Source of the DNA: Novosphingobium sp. Chol11
GTDB taxonomy: Bacteria; Pseudomonadota; Alphaproteobacteria; Sphingomonadales; Sphingomonadaceae
Direction: 5' to 3'
Length of the DNA stretch: 33,416 bases
Assembly (NCBI GenBank): GCA_945906105.1
Contig: CAMDQO010000031.1
Location: 1-33,416 of the forward strand
Shown: positions 14,101 to 21,863 of the stretch, piece after piece
Layout: each line of letters begins with the position of its first letter
Numbering within the stretch: the first letter of the stretch is position 1
Program-made: the position numbers and the translations under genes
Notes under the pieces: generated by a model
What the model was told of the DNA's origin: nothing
Seen by the model: only the letters and a program-made list of their open reading frames with translations
Database searches by the model: none

Positions 14101-15921
14101 TCCGGCTTCATTGCCCAGAAAATCGCTGATCACTTTTTCGGCAAAGCGGGCAAAACCCGCCTGCCGGTCTATCGCGGCAATGGGAAATTCGCCGGTGCCA
14201 TTATAATCAAGCCCGGTCGCGCCCCACAGTTTGCCGTGCAATTTGACGACATGATCCTGCAGGAAGGCGCGCAAGTCTGCCGTCTCGCTCAGGCCGCAGT
14301 AGGCGAACACCGGGCGCAGGGACGCCTCGGCCTGCGCTGCGATCGCTTCCAGCGCGTCGGGTATCGTGCCGTCGACGGTCAGTTCCAGAATGATGTCGAG
14401 ACCGCGCTCGCTTTCGATTGTGCTGAGTGAGGCAAAATGGACGCGCTTTGTGGCATCAAGCGCTGCGCGGATCTCCGTTTTGGCGGGGTGGCCCAGCTTC
14501 AATTCAAGCTGTGCATCAATTTCTGCCTTGGCCGCGCCAGTTGTTACCGGGGCGATGACCAGAAACATCGATTGCTGCGATGCCCGTGTGGTGAAGGTCA
14601 TGTCGAGGTGGCGCGGGAAAGCACCCACCCATTGCATCCGCCCCGCCTTGCCGGGCGCGCGGACAAGGTCTTTCTGGCGCAGCAGTGCGGTGAACAGCGC
14701 GGTGATCTGTGACAGGGCAAGCTGCTTGCCGATGCAATCGTGCGGCCCGATACCGAAGACCATATCGGGTTCGTGCCATTCCCCATTGGCGCTCGTCCGG
14801 TCAGGCCAGAACCGCTTCGGCTGGGCCACCGCCTTGCCATCGCGCATCGCGGACATGGTCGATGCAAGCAGCGTGGTTCCGGCCTTGATCGGCACATCAC
14901 GGCCATCCACATCAATCGTCGTATCTTTGGGGCAATAACGCCACTGACCAGGTGACAGCGCCGGACTGAGCCTGCCAGCTTCCAGCACGATCCGGCGCAT
15001 CGCTGCCTCATCACCACTCATTGCAGCTGAGCGCGCCATGGCCATGGCCTCTGGCCGGTCCAGCAAGACTTGTAGCATGCGGCTGGCGGCCAGCGTGTTG
15101 GTGGGGATAAAGCCCGATGCCATGCCCAGCAACATCGAACGCAGCTCGGCGTGGGTGAGGCCTGTTTCGGGTGCAAGCAGCACCAGCCGCTCGACCAGCG
15201 TTGCACCCTCGCCAGCTTTCAGATGCCCGGCCTGCACATGTCGCCGCGCCTGACGAACCGCCTCATCGATGACGATCAGTAGTCGCCGCGCGCCGTTTAG
15301 CGCCGCAGTGCGAACCTTCGGATTGCCATAAGGATCGCCGAACAGCAGGGCGGAAACCGCCAGAGTCCAGTCACCAAAGGCATCGACGTCTTCGCAAACG
15401 AAGCCGAACCAGCGCAGGCAGATTTCACTGGGCACCCGCTTGAACAGATCGCCGATGACATCGATGCGACCGGCGCTGTTGGCGAGCAGCGCCTCGGTGA
15501 ACTGAGCCGACATGGCGCCGAAGGCATCGGCATCACCTTTGACCATGGCCTGTGCCAGAATGGCGCGCAGCCGGTCATGCTCAGCGCCATCCAATCCAAG
15601 CATGAAGGTGGCCTTGTCACCCAGTTCGGCCATTTCGGGACCAAACGGCACGGTAAAATCAGCCGAGCGCAGCAAAACCTCGCGCACTTGCGCCGCGCCG
15701 GTAACATGGGTGAAGCCCGCCAATGGCATCACCGGCTTGACACGGCGTGACAGTGCATAGAGCGGGCCCAGCAGACGCAGCGAGAGGGCCGATTTCCACT
15801 GCCCCAGCCGTGACTTTTCACCAAGCAGGGCAAAATCGAACGGCTCAAGCCTCTGGTTGCGCTCGCTTGCCGGGGCCGCTTGTGCTGCCTTGATCCTCTC
15901 GAAATACTTCACCGTCGGCAT
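11200..15921 (-). CDS. Cytochrome P450 - membrane - DyP-type peroxidase fusion protein
   Basis: The 1573-residue protein joins two haem enzymes. Residues about 1-445 are a cytochrome P450: ExxR at E314-R317 and the haem signature with F389, G392, H394, Cys396 and G398 (MVFGIGPHDCIGKQ). Residues about 490-640 and 815-935 look like two versions of one domain (VHFASLSTIES and IHAARWWRLPGSRRMIFFANYDGSWESYL, broken here at residue 826). Between them lie two membrane helices (about 684-703 and 713-741). Residues about 1085-1550 are a DyP peroxidase: GYRDG at 1204-1208 with D1207, proximal H1412 in CPFGSHIRRTNPR, and LLRRG near 1440. There is no signal peptide, and an even helix count would put both haem domains in the cytoplasm. 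AGGAG precedes the ATG. It lies 31 bp after the TPR regulator gene. Confidence 0.9.
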   Translation of the reverse strand: MPTVKYFERIKAAQAAPASERNQRLEPFDFALLGEKSRLGQWKSALSLRLLGPLYALSRRVKPVMPLAGFTHVTGAAQVREVLLRSADFTVPFGPEMAELGDKATFMLGLDGAEHDRLRAILAQAMVKGDADAFGAMSAQFTEALLANSAGRIDVIGDLFKRVPSEICLRWFGFVCEDVDAFGDWTLAVSALLFGDPYGNPKVRTAALNGARRLLIVIDEAVRQARRHVQAGHLKAGEGATLVERLVLLAPETGLTHAELRSMLLGMASGFIPTNTLAASRMLQVLLDRPEAMAMARSAAMSGDEAAMRRIVLEAGRLSPALSPGQWRYCPKDTTIDVDGRDVPIKAGTTLLASTMSAMRDGKAVAQPKRFWPDRTSANGEWHEPDMVFGIGPHDCIGKQLALSQITALFTALLRQKDLVRAPGKAGRMQWVGAFPRHLDMTFTTRASQQSMFLVIAPVTTGAAKAEIDAQLELKLGHPAKTEIRAALDATKRVHFASLSTIESERGLDIILELTVDGTIPDALEAIAAQAEASLRPVFAYCGLSETADLRAFLQDHVVKLHGKLWGATGLDYNGTGEFPIAAIDRQAGFARFAEKVISDFLGNEAGRGSHPMRALDYLRRILAQDRTFARCGTDRQREMMREAATFNYDAFAMKPSKARLKMTGFRQVSRWQAFFRFLKSRDGALLWGPVLVTAMLFGLWFRSLMVPSTSAIWDIAVLALQTLLATAAVTAAVPILFFAAIRRAEKRDWVDGSQASLDHVAAIGDIDDAPGYAQNHVMAVGTLKPGLLRVFANAFSLWGVRMLVTFFFRPSFVINMGTIHAARWWRLPGSRRMIFFANYDGSWESYLEDFITRAHPGQSATWSNWEGFPPTRFLIHEGARDGDRFKRWERTVQRSAPFWYTRFPTFTTDQIRNNALIHAGVARAQSQDDAEEWLRCFGSMPRIENRIESDEVQALVFTGLGRLKHSASLAVQLPPQGNVMGEWLSWLRGEVLAIDNKNDAIDLAGLVNQGVIVENIGADGNVTGYSLAHSLTVTFGDRPIIGDASAYDVSPAPLDASDLAHRPEAARQTDARRMRRRAVFLACSAAGMAKFPTPNSGYADLSETFPPAFRLGMARRGRILGDMDKTHAKLWRWSDDTSKTTPTPTPAEAVLLVYAESPEDLASVVQIHSALLANHGGRVLQQTDCAPARIKHGEDQHDFEHFGYRDGISQPVIRGTTRFSQSVPTRDVVEPGEFIIGYVNGQGYFPGSSLLPPEADVGRSLPQLSVADLSRYPDFDRAPSGQAMRDFGRNGSFMVIRELAQDVDGFEAFIDTKVEELKGTAVSADREQTAYRDLYKLIGQYPDKDWIKAKLMGRWPNGRPLVGNPVNVPSPQIGDTPGDPDAAACRAAERENDFTYGRDDPQGLACPFGSHIRRTNPRDSKQPGDSDEQAITNRHRLLRRGRTYTRTDENGAQEKGLLFVSLCSDLARQFEFVQQLWSNSAGFHGLTHEPDPIFGSDVPDPDTGCPAKRSFTIPTAAGPIRLTGMQNFVEVKAGGYFFLPSRSALSYLTELSLRSEETLPAEETGRAGEAGQ

Positions 15922-15952
15922 CAGCGCATATCTCCTGTCACGCGTAGTCGCG

Positions 15953-17653
15953 CTAAGTCGCGGCGAGGTTCAAACCGTCTTTGAGAAACTGGTTGTTGCG
16001 CGGATCGACATAGGGCTGCCAATCAATGAAGCCTTGTGTGAAATCCTCCTTGGCAGCCATCAGTTCGGCCAGCGCCATCCTGGCTTCTGCCTGACGATCC
16101 AGACGGACCAGTGCGTTGATCTTGACGACATGGGCGAACCAGTAAGCTGCGCGGCGGCTCATCGCATGTTCGGCATGGACCAGTGCATCCTCGAATTGCC
16201 CGCAGAGCAGATGCGATGCTGCCAGTTCGCAGGCGAAGAAAAACATATCGTGGTCATTCGGGCTGAGCCGGATGGCGGTGCGCAGCGCCTCTATGGCGCG
16301 CTCTGGCTCATCGCGCAGCCGCAGTGACGAGCCGAGCTGGACATAGGCCATGACCAGACTGGGGTTGAGCGCAATCGCGCGGTTCAGCAGGGCTTCGGCG
16401 CGCAGCGGCTGGCGCAGCCAGATCTCGGCAATTCCGGCCAGCATATGGCCGCGCGCATCATCGCAATCGGCGATGATCGCGCGCTGTGCCATCTGCCGCA
16501 TATCGCGGATGTCATTATCCGAGCCGCGCCGAGCCCACAGGTCCCAGACCCGCGCCCAGGCGCTCTGGATGATCGCTTCGGGCGAATTGGGCTCTTGCCG
16601 CAGCGCTTCGGCAAAACATTCGCGGGCCAGCACCGAATCTTCGCGCGTCATGCGGTTGAGGTGCCAACGTCCGCGCCAGATCAGATCGATCACCTTGAGA
16701 TCGCTTTGCGGCTTGCGCAGCGCTCGGGTCTGCTCTTCCAGATCAATCCGGCTGCTCAGCGCCGAGGTTAGGCCCGATAGCAGGGTTTCGATCGCTTCGG
16801 GGGCATCGCTATCGCCCAGCGCCAGCTTGCTTGACCACAGCACCGTTCCGCTTTCGCTATCGGCGAGCGAGGCGGTGAGAGTGATTTGATCGCCCAATGC
16901 CCGCAGGCGGCCTTCCAGCACATAGCGCGCGCCCAGTGTGGCTCCGACCTTGCGCGGATCGGGATCAGCATCGCGGATGGCAAAGCTGGAACTGCGCGCG
17001 ATGATCGGCAGCCAGCGGAGCCGGGATAACCGGTCGATCAGATCCTCGCTGATCCCCTCAGCCAGAAAATCGCGCGCGGCATCGCCGGTGAGGTTGGCAA
17101 AGGGCAGGACTGCCAGCGCCGGCAGTTCGGCGAATTGTGCTGTGTTCGATACTGGTGCCGTCGCGGACTGGCCGCGCTCGGCCTGAAACGTATGTTCGCG
17201 TTCGGCGCGTGATTGTCGCTCGATAGTCCGGGCGCGTTCCTCGCGCAGCCAGTCTTCGAAAGCTTCCTCACCGGTAATGTCCAGGCCTTCCAGAAAGGTA
17301 TCACGCCCGACCGCCACTCCATCCACGTTGCGCAGGTCTATGTCGATGCGGGAGAGATCGAGCCAGACACAAGCCTTGTCGGAATGGATTAGCTCAGCCC
17401 CGCCATGCATGCTGGCCTTGCGAAGGCTTGAAAGCTCGCTGCGCAGGCTGGCGCTTGCTTGCTCGGGCAGACGCGATCCCCACAGCATGGTCTGGAGCCA
17501 GCTCCGAGTCCGTTCGCCATTGCCCGATACCGCCAGCAAGGCGATCAGTGCCTGACCCTTTCGGCTCGAAATCTCGATCCGCGTGCCGTTCGCAGCAGAC
17601 AAGCGGAATGGGCCCATGAGTTGCAGCCTGAACATTCCGGCACTTTGTGACAT
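15953..17653 (-). CDS. Winged-helix / TolB-like / TPR transcriptional regulator
   Basis: The 566-residue protein starts with an OmpR/SARP-type winged-helix DNA-binding domain (about 5-100; LQLMGPFRLSAANGTRIEIS and RKGQALIALLAVSG). A TolB N-terminal-like domain follows (about 178-300; LAVLPFANLTGDAARDFLAE, then GISEDLIDRLSRLRWLPIIA), then a run of tetratricopeptide repeats (about 330-550; AEALLNRAIALNPSLVMAYV). This layout is common in regulators annotated as adenylate-cyclase-like or CadC-like, without a cyclase domain here. It has no membrane segment. ATG 17653 with a G-rich site upstream is preferred to GTG 17698. It is the first gene of the minus-strand run and sits 31 bp before the P450-DyP gene, so it probably controls that gene and itself. 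Confidence 0.88.
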   Translation of the reverse strand: MSQSAGMFRLQLMGPFRLSAANGTRIEISSRKGQALIALLAVSGNGERTRSWLQTMLWGSRLPEQASASLRSELSSLRKASMHGGAELIHSDKACVWLDLSRIDIDLRNVDGVAVGRDTFLEGLDITGEEAFEDWLREERARTIERQSRAEREHTFQAERGQSATAPVSNTAQFAELPALAVLPFANLTGDAARDFLAEGISEDLIDRLSRLRWLPIIARSSSFAIRDADPDPRKVGATLGARYVLEGRLRALGDQITLTASLADSESGTVLWSSKLALGDSDAPEAIETLLSGLTSALSSRIDLEEQTRALRKPQSDLKVIDLIWRGRWHLNRMTREDSVLARECFAEALRQEPNSPEAIIQSAWARVWDLWARRGSDNDIRDMRQMAQRAIIADCDDARGHMLAGIAEIWLRQPLRAEALLNRAIALNPSLVMAYVQLGSSLRLRDEPERAIEALRTAIRLSPNDHDMFFFACELAASHLLCGQFEDALVHAEHAMSRRAAYWFAHVVKINALVRLDRQAEARMALAELMAAKEDFTQGFIDWQPYVDPRNNQFLKDGLNLAAT

Positions 17654-17727
17654 TGGCCCCCCGAAACTCTTGAATACAGGGGATTCGCGGAAATTCACGT
17701 AATTTTTTGCGCTGTTTTCACGCTGCT

Positions 17728-17757
17728 TTGACGGCTGGCTTTCGCCGCAGGGCTATC
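17728..17757 (+). promoter_or_regulatory. Candidate promoter for the methyltransferase-sigma operon
   Basis: TTGACG (17728-17733) and GCTATC (17752-17757) are separated by 18 bases, close to the alphaproteobacterial housekeeping pattern, and lie about 30 bp before the ATG at 17787. The whole divergent region (17654-17786) is only 133 bp, so promoters for both directions must overlap. No clear ECF-type promoter pair was found. Confidence 0.3.
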
Positions 17758-17786
17758 CGCAAGCCACAGCAACATGGCGGAAAACA

Positions 17787-18701
17787 ATGGCTCACACGCG
17801 CTTCTATGATTCAGTGCTTCAGGAACTTAACGCGGGCAACATGCAGGACGGCATCAACATGCTGGTCGGTATGCTTGATACGGTGGACCAGCGCCCCGAA
17901 CAGTTTGGCGGTGCCTGCGACGAACTGCGGGCGCATGCGCTGGGGGCCATGCTGCGTGAAGATCCGCTGTTTGCAACGTCTCCAGCCAGTCCTGGAAGTG
18001 ACACCGCGATGCTGCAACTGATCGCTTCAGGCGAAATGACGGCGGATGTCAGCCGGACCGGCAGGCGGCTGTTTTCCGCCACCAGCGAGATCAAGCTGAG
18101 CCGCGCTTTACGAGAAAGACGACTGGATGCAGCCCGCCGATTGGCGCGGGCATGGCAGCTAGGCCGCCGCATCTGCGTGCTTGGCGGCGGCATTCTGGGC
18201 GCGGCGCGGGTGCTGGCCGGGCGCGATCTCAGCAACATTACCGTGATTGACGATGATCGTTGCATGGCAGCGCAACTGCGTGATCACTTTGGCGGATCGT
18301 TCCAATTGGTAGAGGCCAGCCCGGCCAAATTCCTGCGCGACAAGGGCAGCACAGAGCGTTTCGATGTGATCTGTTCGGCTGAACTGGCCGATACATTCGC
18401 ATCGCACGGACTTGCTGTATTGCTGCCCGCAATGCGGCGTTTGCTGGCACCGGGCGGCAGAATCGAGCTGGCCGCGCTGGCTACGCAGCATCCCGGATGC
18501 GGATGGCGGCGGGCCTATCTCGATTGGGAGCCGTGCTGCCACGAAGCTGATGATCTTGCGGCCATGGCCAAGGCCGCTGGCCTTGCCGCGCGGGTCTATC
18601 ACGATGAAACCGCGTGTGTTGTCTGGTGTGAGATGAGCGCCATCGGCGGCGCTGAGCCGGAAACAATCTATCAGAATCAGGCCACAGGGGGCATGTCATG
18701 A
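17787..18701 (+). CDS. SAM-dependent methyltransferase-like protein coupled to the sigma factor
   Basis: The 304-residue protein has a helical N-terminal part (about 1-120) and a Rossmann-type domain with the glycine-rich loop CVLGGGILGAARVLAG (about 130-145). The acidic strand end VIDDD (153-157), FDVICSAELAD and APGGRIELAAL are as in class I methyltransferases. The substrate is unknown; the N-terminal helical extension is not recognised. GGAAAACA precedes the ATG. Its stop overlaps the start of the ECF sigma gene (ATGA), so the two proteins are made together. Because the sigma gene follows it so tightly, it could modify or sense something that controls the circuit, but nothing in the sequence proves this. 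Confidence 0.75.
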   Translation: MAHTRFYDSVLQELNAGNMQDGINMLVGMLDTVDQRPEQFGGACDELRAHALGAMLREDPLFATSPASPGSDTAMLQLIASGEMTADVSRTGRRLFSATSEIKLSRALRERRLDAARRLARAWQLGRRICVLGGGILGAARVLAGRDLSNITVIDDDRCMAAQLRDHFGGSFQLVEASPAKFLRDKGSTERFDVICSAELADTFASHGLAVLLPAMRRLLAPGGRIELAALATQHPGCGWRRAYLDWEPCCHEADDLAAMAKAAGLAARVYHDETACVVWCEMSAIGGAEPETIYQNQATGGMS

Positions 18702-19252
18702 TTGATACCGAAGCGCATCTGCGGGGCATCGCAGGTGGAGACAGAGCCGCGTTTTCAGCGCTTTACCGAATCTGGCAACCCGTGCTGGTGCGCTATGCAA
18801 CAGGCCTGCTCAATGGTGATCGCGAGGCAGCCGAAGACGTTGTCGATGAGGCGCTGCTGGCCGTGTGGCAACAGGCTGGGCGTTTTGCCGGGAGCGGCAG
18901 CGGATCAGGCTGGCTGCGGCGGATCGTCCGCAACAAGGCGGTGGACTGGTTGCGTCGTCAGCGTGAAACCACTTTGCCGCATGATGGTGTGGGCAGCCTT
19001 GCCGAAGTCATGGCCGATCCCGCGCCCAGTGCCAGTGAAATTGCCGAGCAGCAATCGGACAAGGAGGCACTGATCCGGGCGCTGGGCGTGCTTAGTTTCG
19101 ATCACCGCGAGGCGGTCTGGCTGTGCTATTTCGAGGAACTGTCAGTGCAGGAAATCGCCGAGATCGCCAGTTGCCCGGCCAATACGGTCAAGACCCGGCT
19201 GTTCCACGCCCGGCGCATCTTGCGCGAAAGCGGGGCGCTGGAAATGGTGTAA
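18698..19252 (+). CDS. ECF-type RNA polymerase sigma factor
   Basis: The 184-residue protein has only sigma region 2 (about 10-85; FSALYRIWQPVLVRYATGLL, DVVDEALLAVWQQ and WLRRIVRNKAVDWLRRQRE) and region 4 (about 125-178; AVWLCYFEELSVQEIAEIA and NTVKTRLFHARRILRE), the ECF layout. A Ser/Gly/Ala-rich linker joins them. It directs RNA polymerase to a regulon, presumably including this locus. It starts within the stop of the methyltransferase gene. It is not adjacent to its probable anti-sigma factor (10464-11141), which lies beyond two other genes on the opposite strand; pairing is inferred because no other sigma or anti-sigma gene is in the window. Confidence 0.92.
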   Translation: MIDTEAHLRGIAGGDRAAFSALYRIWQPVLVRYATGLLNGDREAAEDVVDEALLAVWQQAGRFAGSGSGSGWLRRIVRNKAVDWLRRQRETTLPHDGVGSLAEVMADPAPSASEIAEQQSDKEALIRALGVLSFDHREAVWLCYFEELSVQEIAEIASCPANTVKTRLFHARRILRESGALEMV

Positions 19253-19272
19253 GATGCTAATGGCGTGAGATG

Positions 19273-20562
19273 CTAACGCCAGCTTGGCAGCAGCATCCAT
19301 GCCTCGAAGCTCTTCTTGCCGCCATCCAGCTTTGCCGCCGAGATGATCGGGAAGAAATAGACGAAGAACCCCAGCGCTAGGATCAAGACCCCTGCTGCCA
19401 CCCAGCGCCAGCGATCCTTGCGTCGCCAAAGGTCATCAAGCGCGAGGCCGAGGCTCGCCATCAGGAAGGTGCTGGGCAGCAGGTAGTGGTAATAGAACTG
19501 CACCGGCTTGCGGTTGCCCACCCACATACCGATGGCGACGAGATAGAGCACGGCAATCGCCAAGGCATCGCGGCGCTGGCGAAAAATTCCCGCCCACAGG
19601 CACCACAGCAGTGCGGGAAGCCCAGCCCACATCACCACCGGATTGCCGATCAGGACCACGCCGCGCCGGGTGCCGTCAACGTCCTCATAGAGATACCAGA
19701 CCGAGCGCCAGTCGAGCACCCATTGCCACCACACGCTCATGTAGCTGTGCTTTTTGACCACGCTGTCCTGCAAGCCGATCATGTAGCCCTGATAATCGAT
19801 CAGGTGCCACGGATCGACTGGCTTGTGGGCATAAAAGAAGGCTGGAAAGAAGGTGGCGAAATAGACGGTGAGCGGCAGCAGGCCGAGCCAGACACCCGCT
19901 TCGGCCAGAGAGATTCCCGGGATCGGCGCGCCTGCAGTGCTGAACAGAAAGCGGCGGCCTTGCAGCTTCAGGCGGATCATCAGAAAGAACAGCCCCGGCG
20001 CCATGGCAACCGCCAGCACTGACCATTTGGCCCCCATCGACAGACCCAGAAACAGCCCCGCCAGCACCAGCCGCCAACGCGCCTGACGCGGATTTCGCAC
20101 CGCGCCCGCCACTTGCCACAGCGCCAGCATGGCGAAACTGGCCATGAAGATGTCGAGCATGGCGATGCGGCTCTGGACGAACCAGATGAAGTTGGTCGCC
20201 AGCAGCAGTGTGCCGACAATCGTCGCCACGCGGCGCTGGCTCGTCAGCCACAGCGCGCGGCTGAAGGCGTAGAGCCCCATGGTGCCGAACAGCGCGGGCA
20301 TGATCCGCCAGCCTTGCGGATGATCGCCGAACAGCCAGATCCCTGCGGCGAGGATTTCCTTGCCCAGCATGGGGTGCTCAGGATTATGCGGACGATCAAG
20401 CGTCAGCAGGATTTGCGCCGCCTTCACATAGTGCACCTCGTCGAAATAGATTTTCGAGGGAATGTGAAGCCTGATCCACAATAGTGCGAGGAAGGCAGCC
20501 GCAATGGCTGCGCACCAGCGCCAGGGATCGCGTTCTAGGGTCTGGAGGCGCGCAAAGCTCAT
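19273..20562 (-). CDS. PMT-family protein mannosyltransferase (GT39-like)
   Basis: The 429-residue integral membrane protein has about ten hydrophobic helices. PMT features are the early FDEVHYVKAA loop with its DE pair, HPMLGKEILA, the SRIAMLDIFMASFAMLALWQ segment, and the C-terminal four-helix region with KPVQFYYHYLLPSTFL. PMT enzymes move mannose from polyprenol-phosphate-mannose to Ser/Thr of proteins on the periplasmic side. The length is short for eukaryotic PMTs but usual for bacterial ones. It converges with the sigma gene (20-bp gap) and is divergent from metZ. It may use the lipid sugar made by the GT2-GtrA protein at 5788. Confidence 0.87.
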   Translation of the reverse strand: MSFARLQTLERDPWRWCAAIAAAFLALLWIRLHIPSKIYFDEVHYVKAAQILLTLDRPHNPEHPMLGKEILAAGIWLFGDHPQGWRIMPALFGTMGLYAFSRALWLTSQRRVATIVGTLLLATNFIWFVQSRIAMLDIFMASFAMLALWQVAGAVRNPRQARWRLVLAGLFLGLSMGAKWSVLAVAMAPGLFFLMIRLKLQGRRFLFSTAGAPIPGISLAEAGVWLGLLPLTVYFATFFPAFFYAHKPVDPWHLIDYQGYMIGLQDSVVKKHSYMSVWWQWVLDWRSVWYLYEDVDGTRRGVVLIGNPVVMWAGLPALLWCLWAGIFRQRRDALAIAVLYLVAIGMWVGNRKPVQFYYHYLLPSTFLMASLGLALDDLWRRKDRWRWVAAGVLILALGFFVYFFPIISAAKLDGGKKSFEAWMLLPSWR

Positions 20563-20640
20563 TGCTGTGGCGGATAGTGGCAGGTGCAGGCTCGCGCAAC
20601 TGGCTTGCGCGGCAATCCGCCGCCGCTTATGGCCCGCCCC

Positions 20641-21849
20641 ATGAAAAGGAACACCGGCCAGAACCGCTCGATCACTTCCAAGTGGCGCGATGCCACGCGC
20701 GCCGTTCGGGGCGGCACCTGGCGATCAGAGCAGGGTGAAACCAGCGAGGCGATCTTCCTCACCTCGGGCTATTGCTATGATGATGCCCACACCCCCGCCG
20801 CGCGCTTTGCCGGTGAAGAGCCGGGGATGACCTATTCGCGCACGCAGAACCCGTCGGTGCAAATGCTCGAAGAACGCATCGCGCTGATGGAAGGGGCCGA
20901 GGCCTGCCGCGCGCAGGCATCGGGCATGGCGGCGATGAGCACGGCGCTGCTGTGCCAGCTTTCGGTGGGCGATCACATGGTCGTGGCGCGCGCCGCTTTC
21001 GGCCCGACACGCTGGGTGACGGACAACCTGCTGCCGCGCTTCGGCATCGACTGCACGGCGGTGGATGGCCGCGATCTTGATGCGTGGAAGGCGGCGATCC
21101 AGCCCAACACCAAGGTGTTCTTCTTCGAAACGCCTGCCAACCCGACGATGGATATCGTCGATATCCGCGCCGTCTGCGATCTGGCGCGCGAACATGGCAT
21201 CCGCTCGGTGGTGGACAACGCCTTCGCCACTTCCGCATTGCAGCGCCCGCTTGATCTGGGGGCAGATGTTGTTGCCTATAGCGCTACCAAGCTGATGGAC
21301 GGGCAGGGCCGCGTGCTCGCTGGGGCCGTCTGCGGCTCGGCGGATTTCATCAACGGCGTGCTGCTGCCGTTTCAGCGCAACACCGGGCCAACGCTTTCGC
21401 CGTTCAACGCCTGGGTGGTGCTCAAGGGGCTGGAAACGCTCGATCTGCGCGCTGTCAAACAGGCGGAGAACGCGCTGGTCGTGGGGCGCTATCTCGAAGG
21501 CCGGGTGTCGCGCTTGCTCCATCCCGGTCTGCCCAGCCACCCGCAGCATGAACTGGTGAAGCGCCAGATGAAGCTGTCGGGTTCGATCTTTTCGTTTGAG
21601 ATCGCAGGCGGTCGCAAGGCGGCCTACGGTCTGCTTGATGCGCTGGAGTTGATCGACATCTCCAACAACATCGGTGACACCAAATCACTGATGACGCACC
21701 CGGCATCGACAACCCATTCCAGCCTGACGCCTGAGGTCCGCGCCGATATGGGAGTAACCGAAAGCATGTTGCGGATCAGTGTCGGCCTTGAAGATCCGCA
21801 GGATCTGATCGACGATCTGGATCAGGCGATGAAGGTGGTGGGGCTGTAA
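20641..21849 (+). CDS. metZ: O-succinylhomoserine sulfhydrylase
   Basis: The 402-residue enzyme of the Cys/Met-metabolism PLP family replaces the succinyl group of O-succinylhomoserine with sulfide to give homocysteine in methionine synthesis. Visible are MTYSRTQNPSVQMLEERIA, ASGMAAMSTALL, the strand FFFETPANPTMDIVD, the aspartate of VVDNAFATSALQRP, and the PLP lysine in SATKLMDGQGRV. The C-terminal part with MTHPASTTHSSLT and LRISVGLEDPQDLIDDL is typical. ATG 20641 (MKRNTGQNRS) is chosen by family N-terminus; ATG 20629 is possible. I looked for a SAM-responsive riboswitch in the 78-bp upstream gap and saw none. Confidence 0.93.
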   Translation: MKRNTGQNRSITSKWRDATRAVRGGTWRSEQGETSEAIFLTSGYCYDDAHTPAARFAGEEPGMTYSRTQNPSVQMLEERIALMEGAEACRAQASGMAAMSTALLCQLSVGDHMVVARAAFGPTRWVTDNLLPRFGIDCTAVDGRDLDAWKAAIQPNTKVFFFETPANPTMDIVDIRAVCDLAREHGIRSVVDNAFATSALQRPLDLGADVVAYSATKLMDGQGRVLAGAVCGSADFINGVLLPFQRNTGPTLSPFNAWVVLKGLETLDLRAVKQAENALVVGRYLEGRVSRLLHPGLPSHPQHELVKRQMKLSGSIFSFEIAGGRKAAYGLLDALELIDISNNIGDTKSLMTHPASTTHSSLTPEVRADMGVTESMLRISVGLEDPQDLIDDLDQAMKVVGL

Positions 21850-21863
21850 TCCTCATTCGTGCC

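Noticed and set aside
20563..20640. SAM-sensing riboswitch before metZ
   Set aside because: The 78-bp gap shows no SAM-II or SAM/SAH-like conserved core and little room for one.
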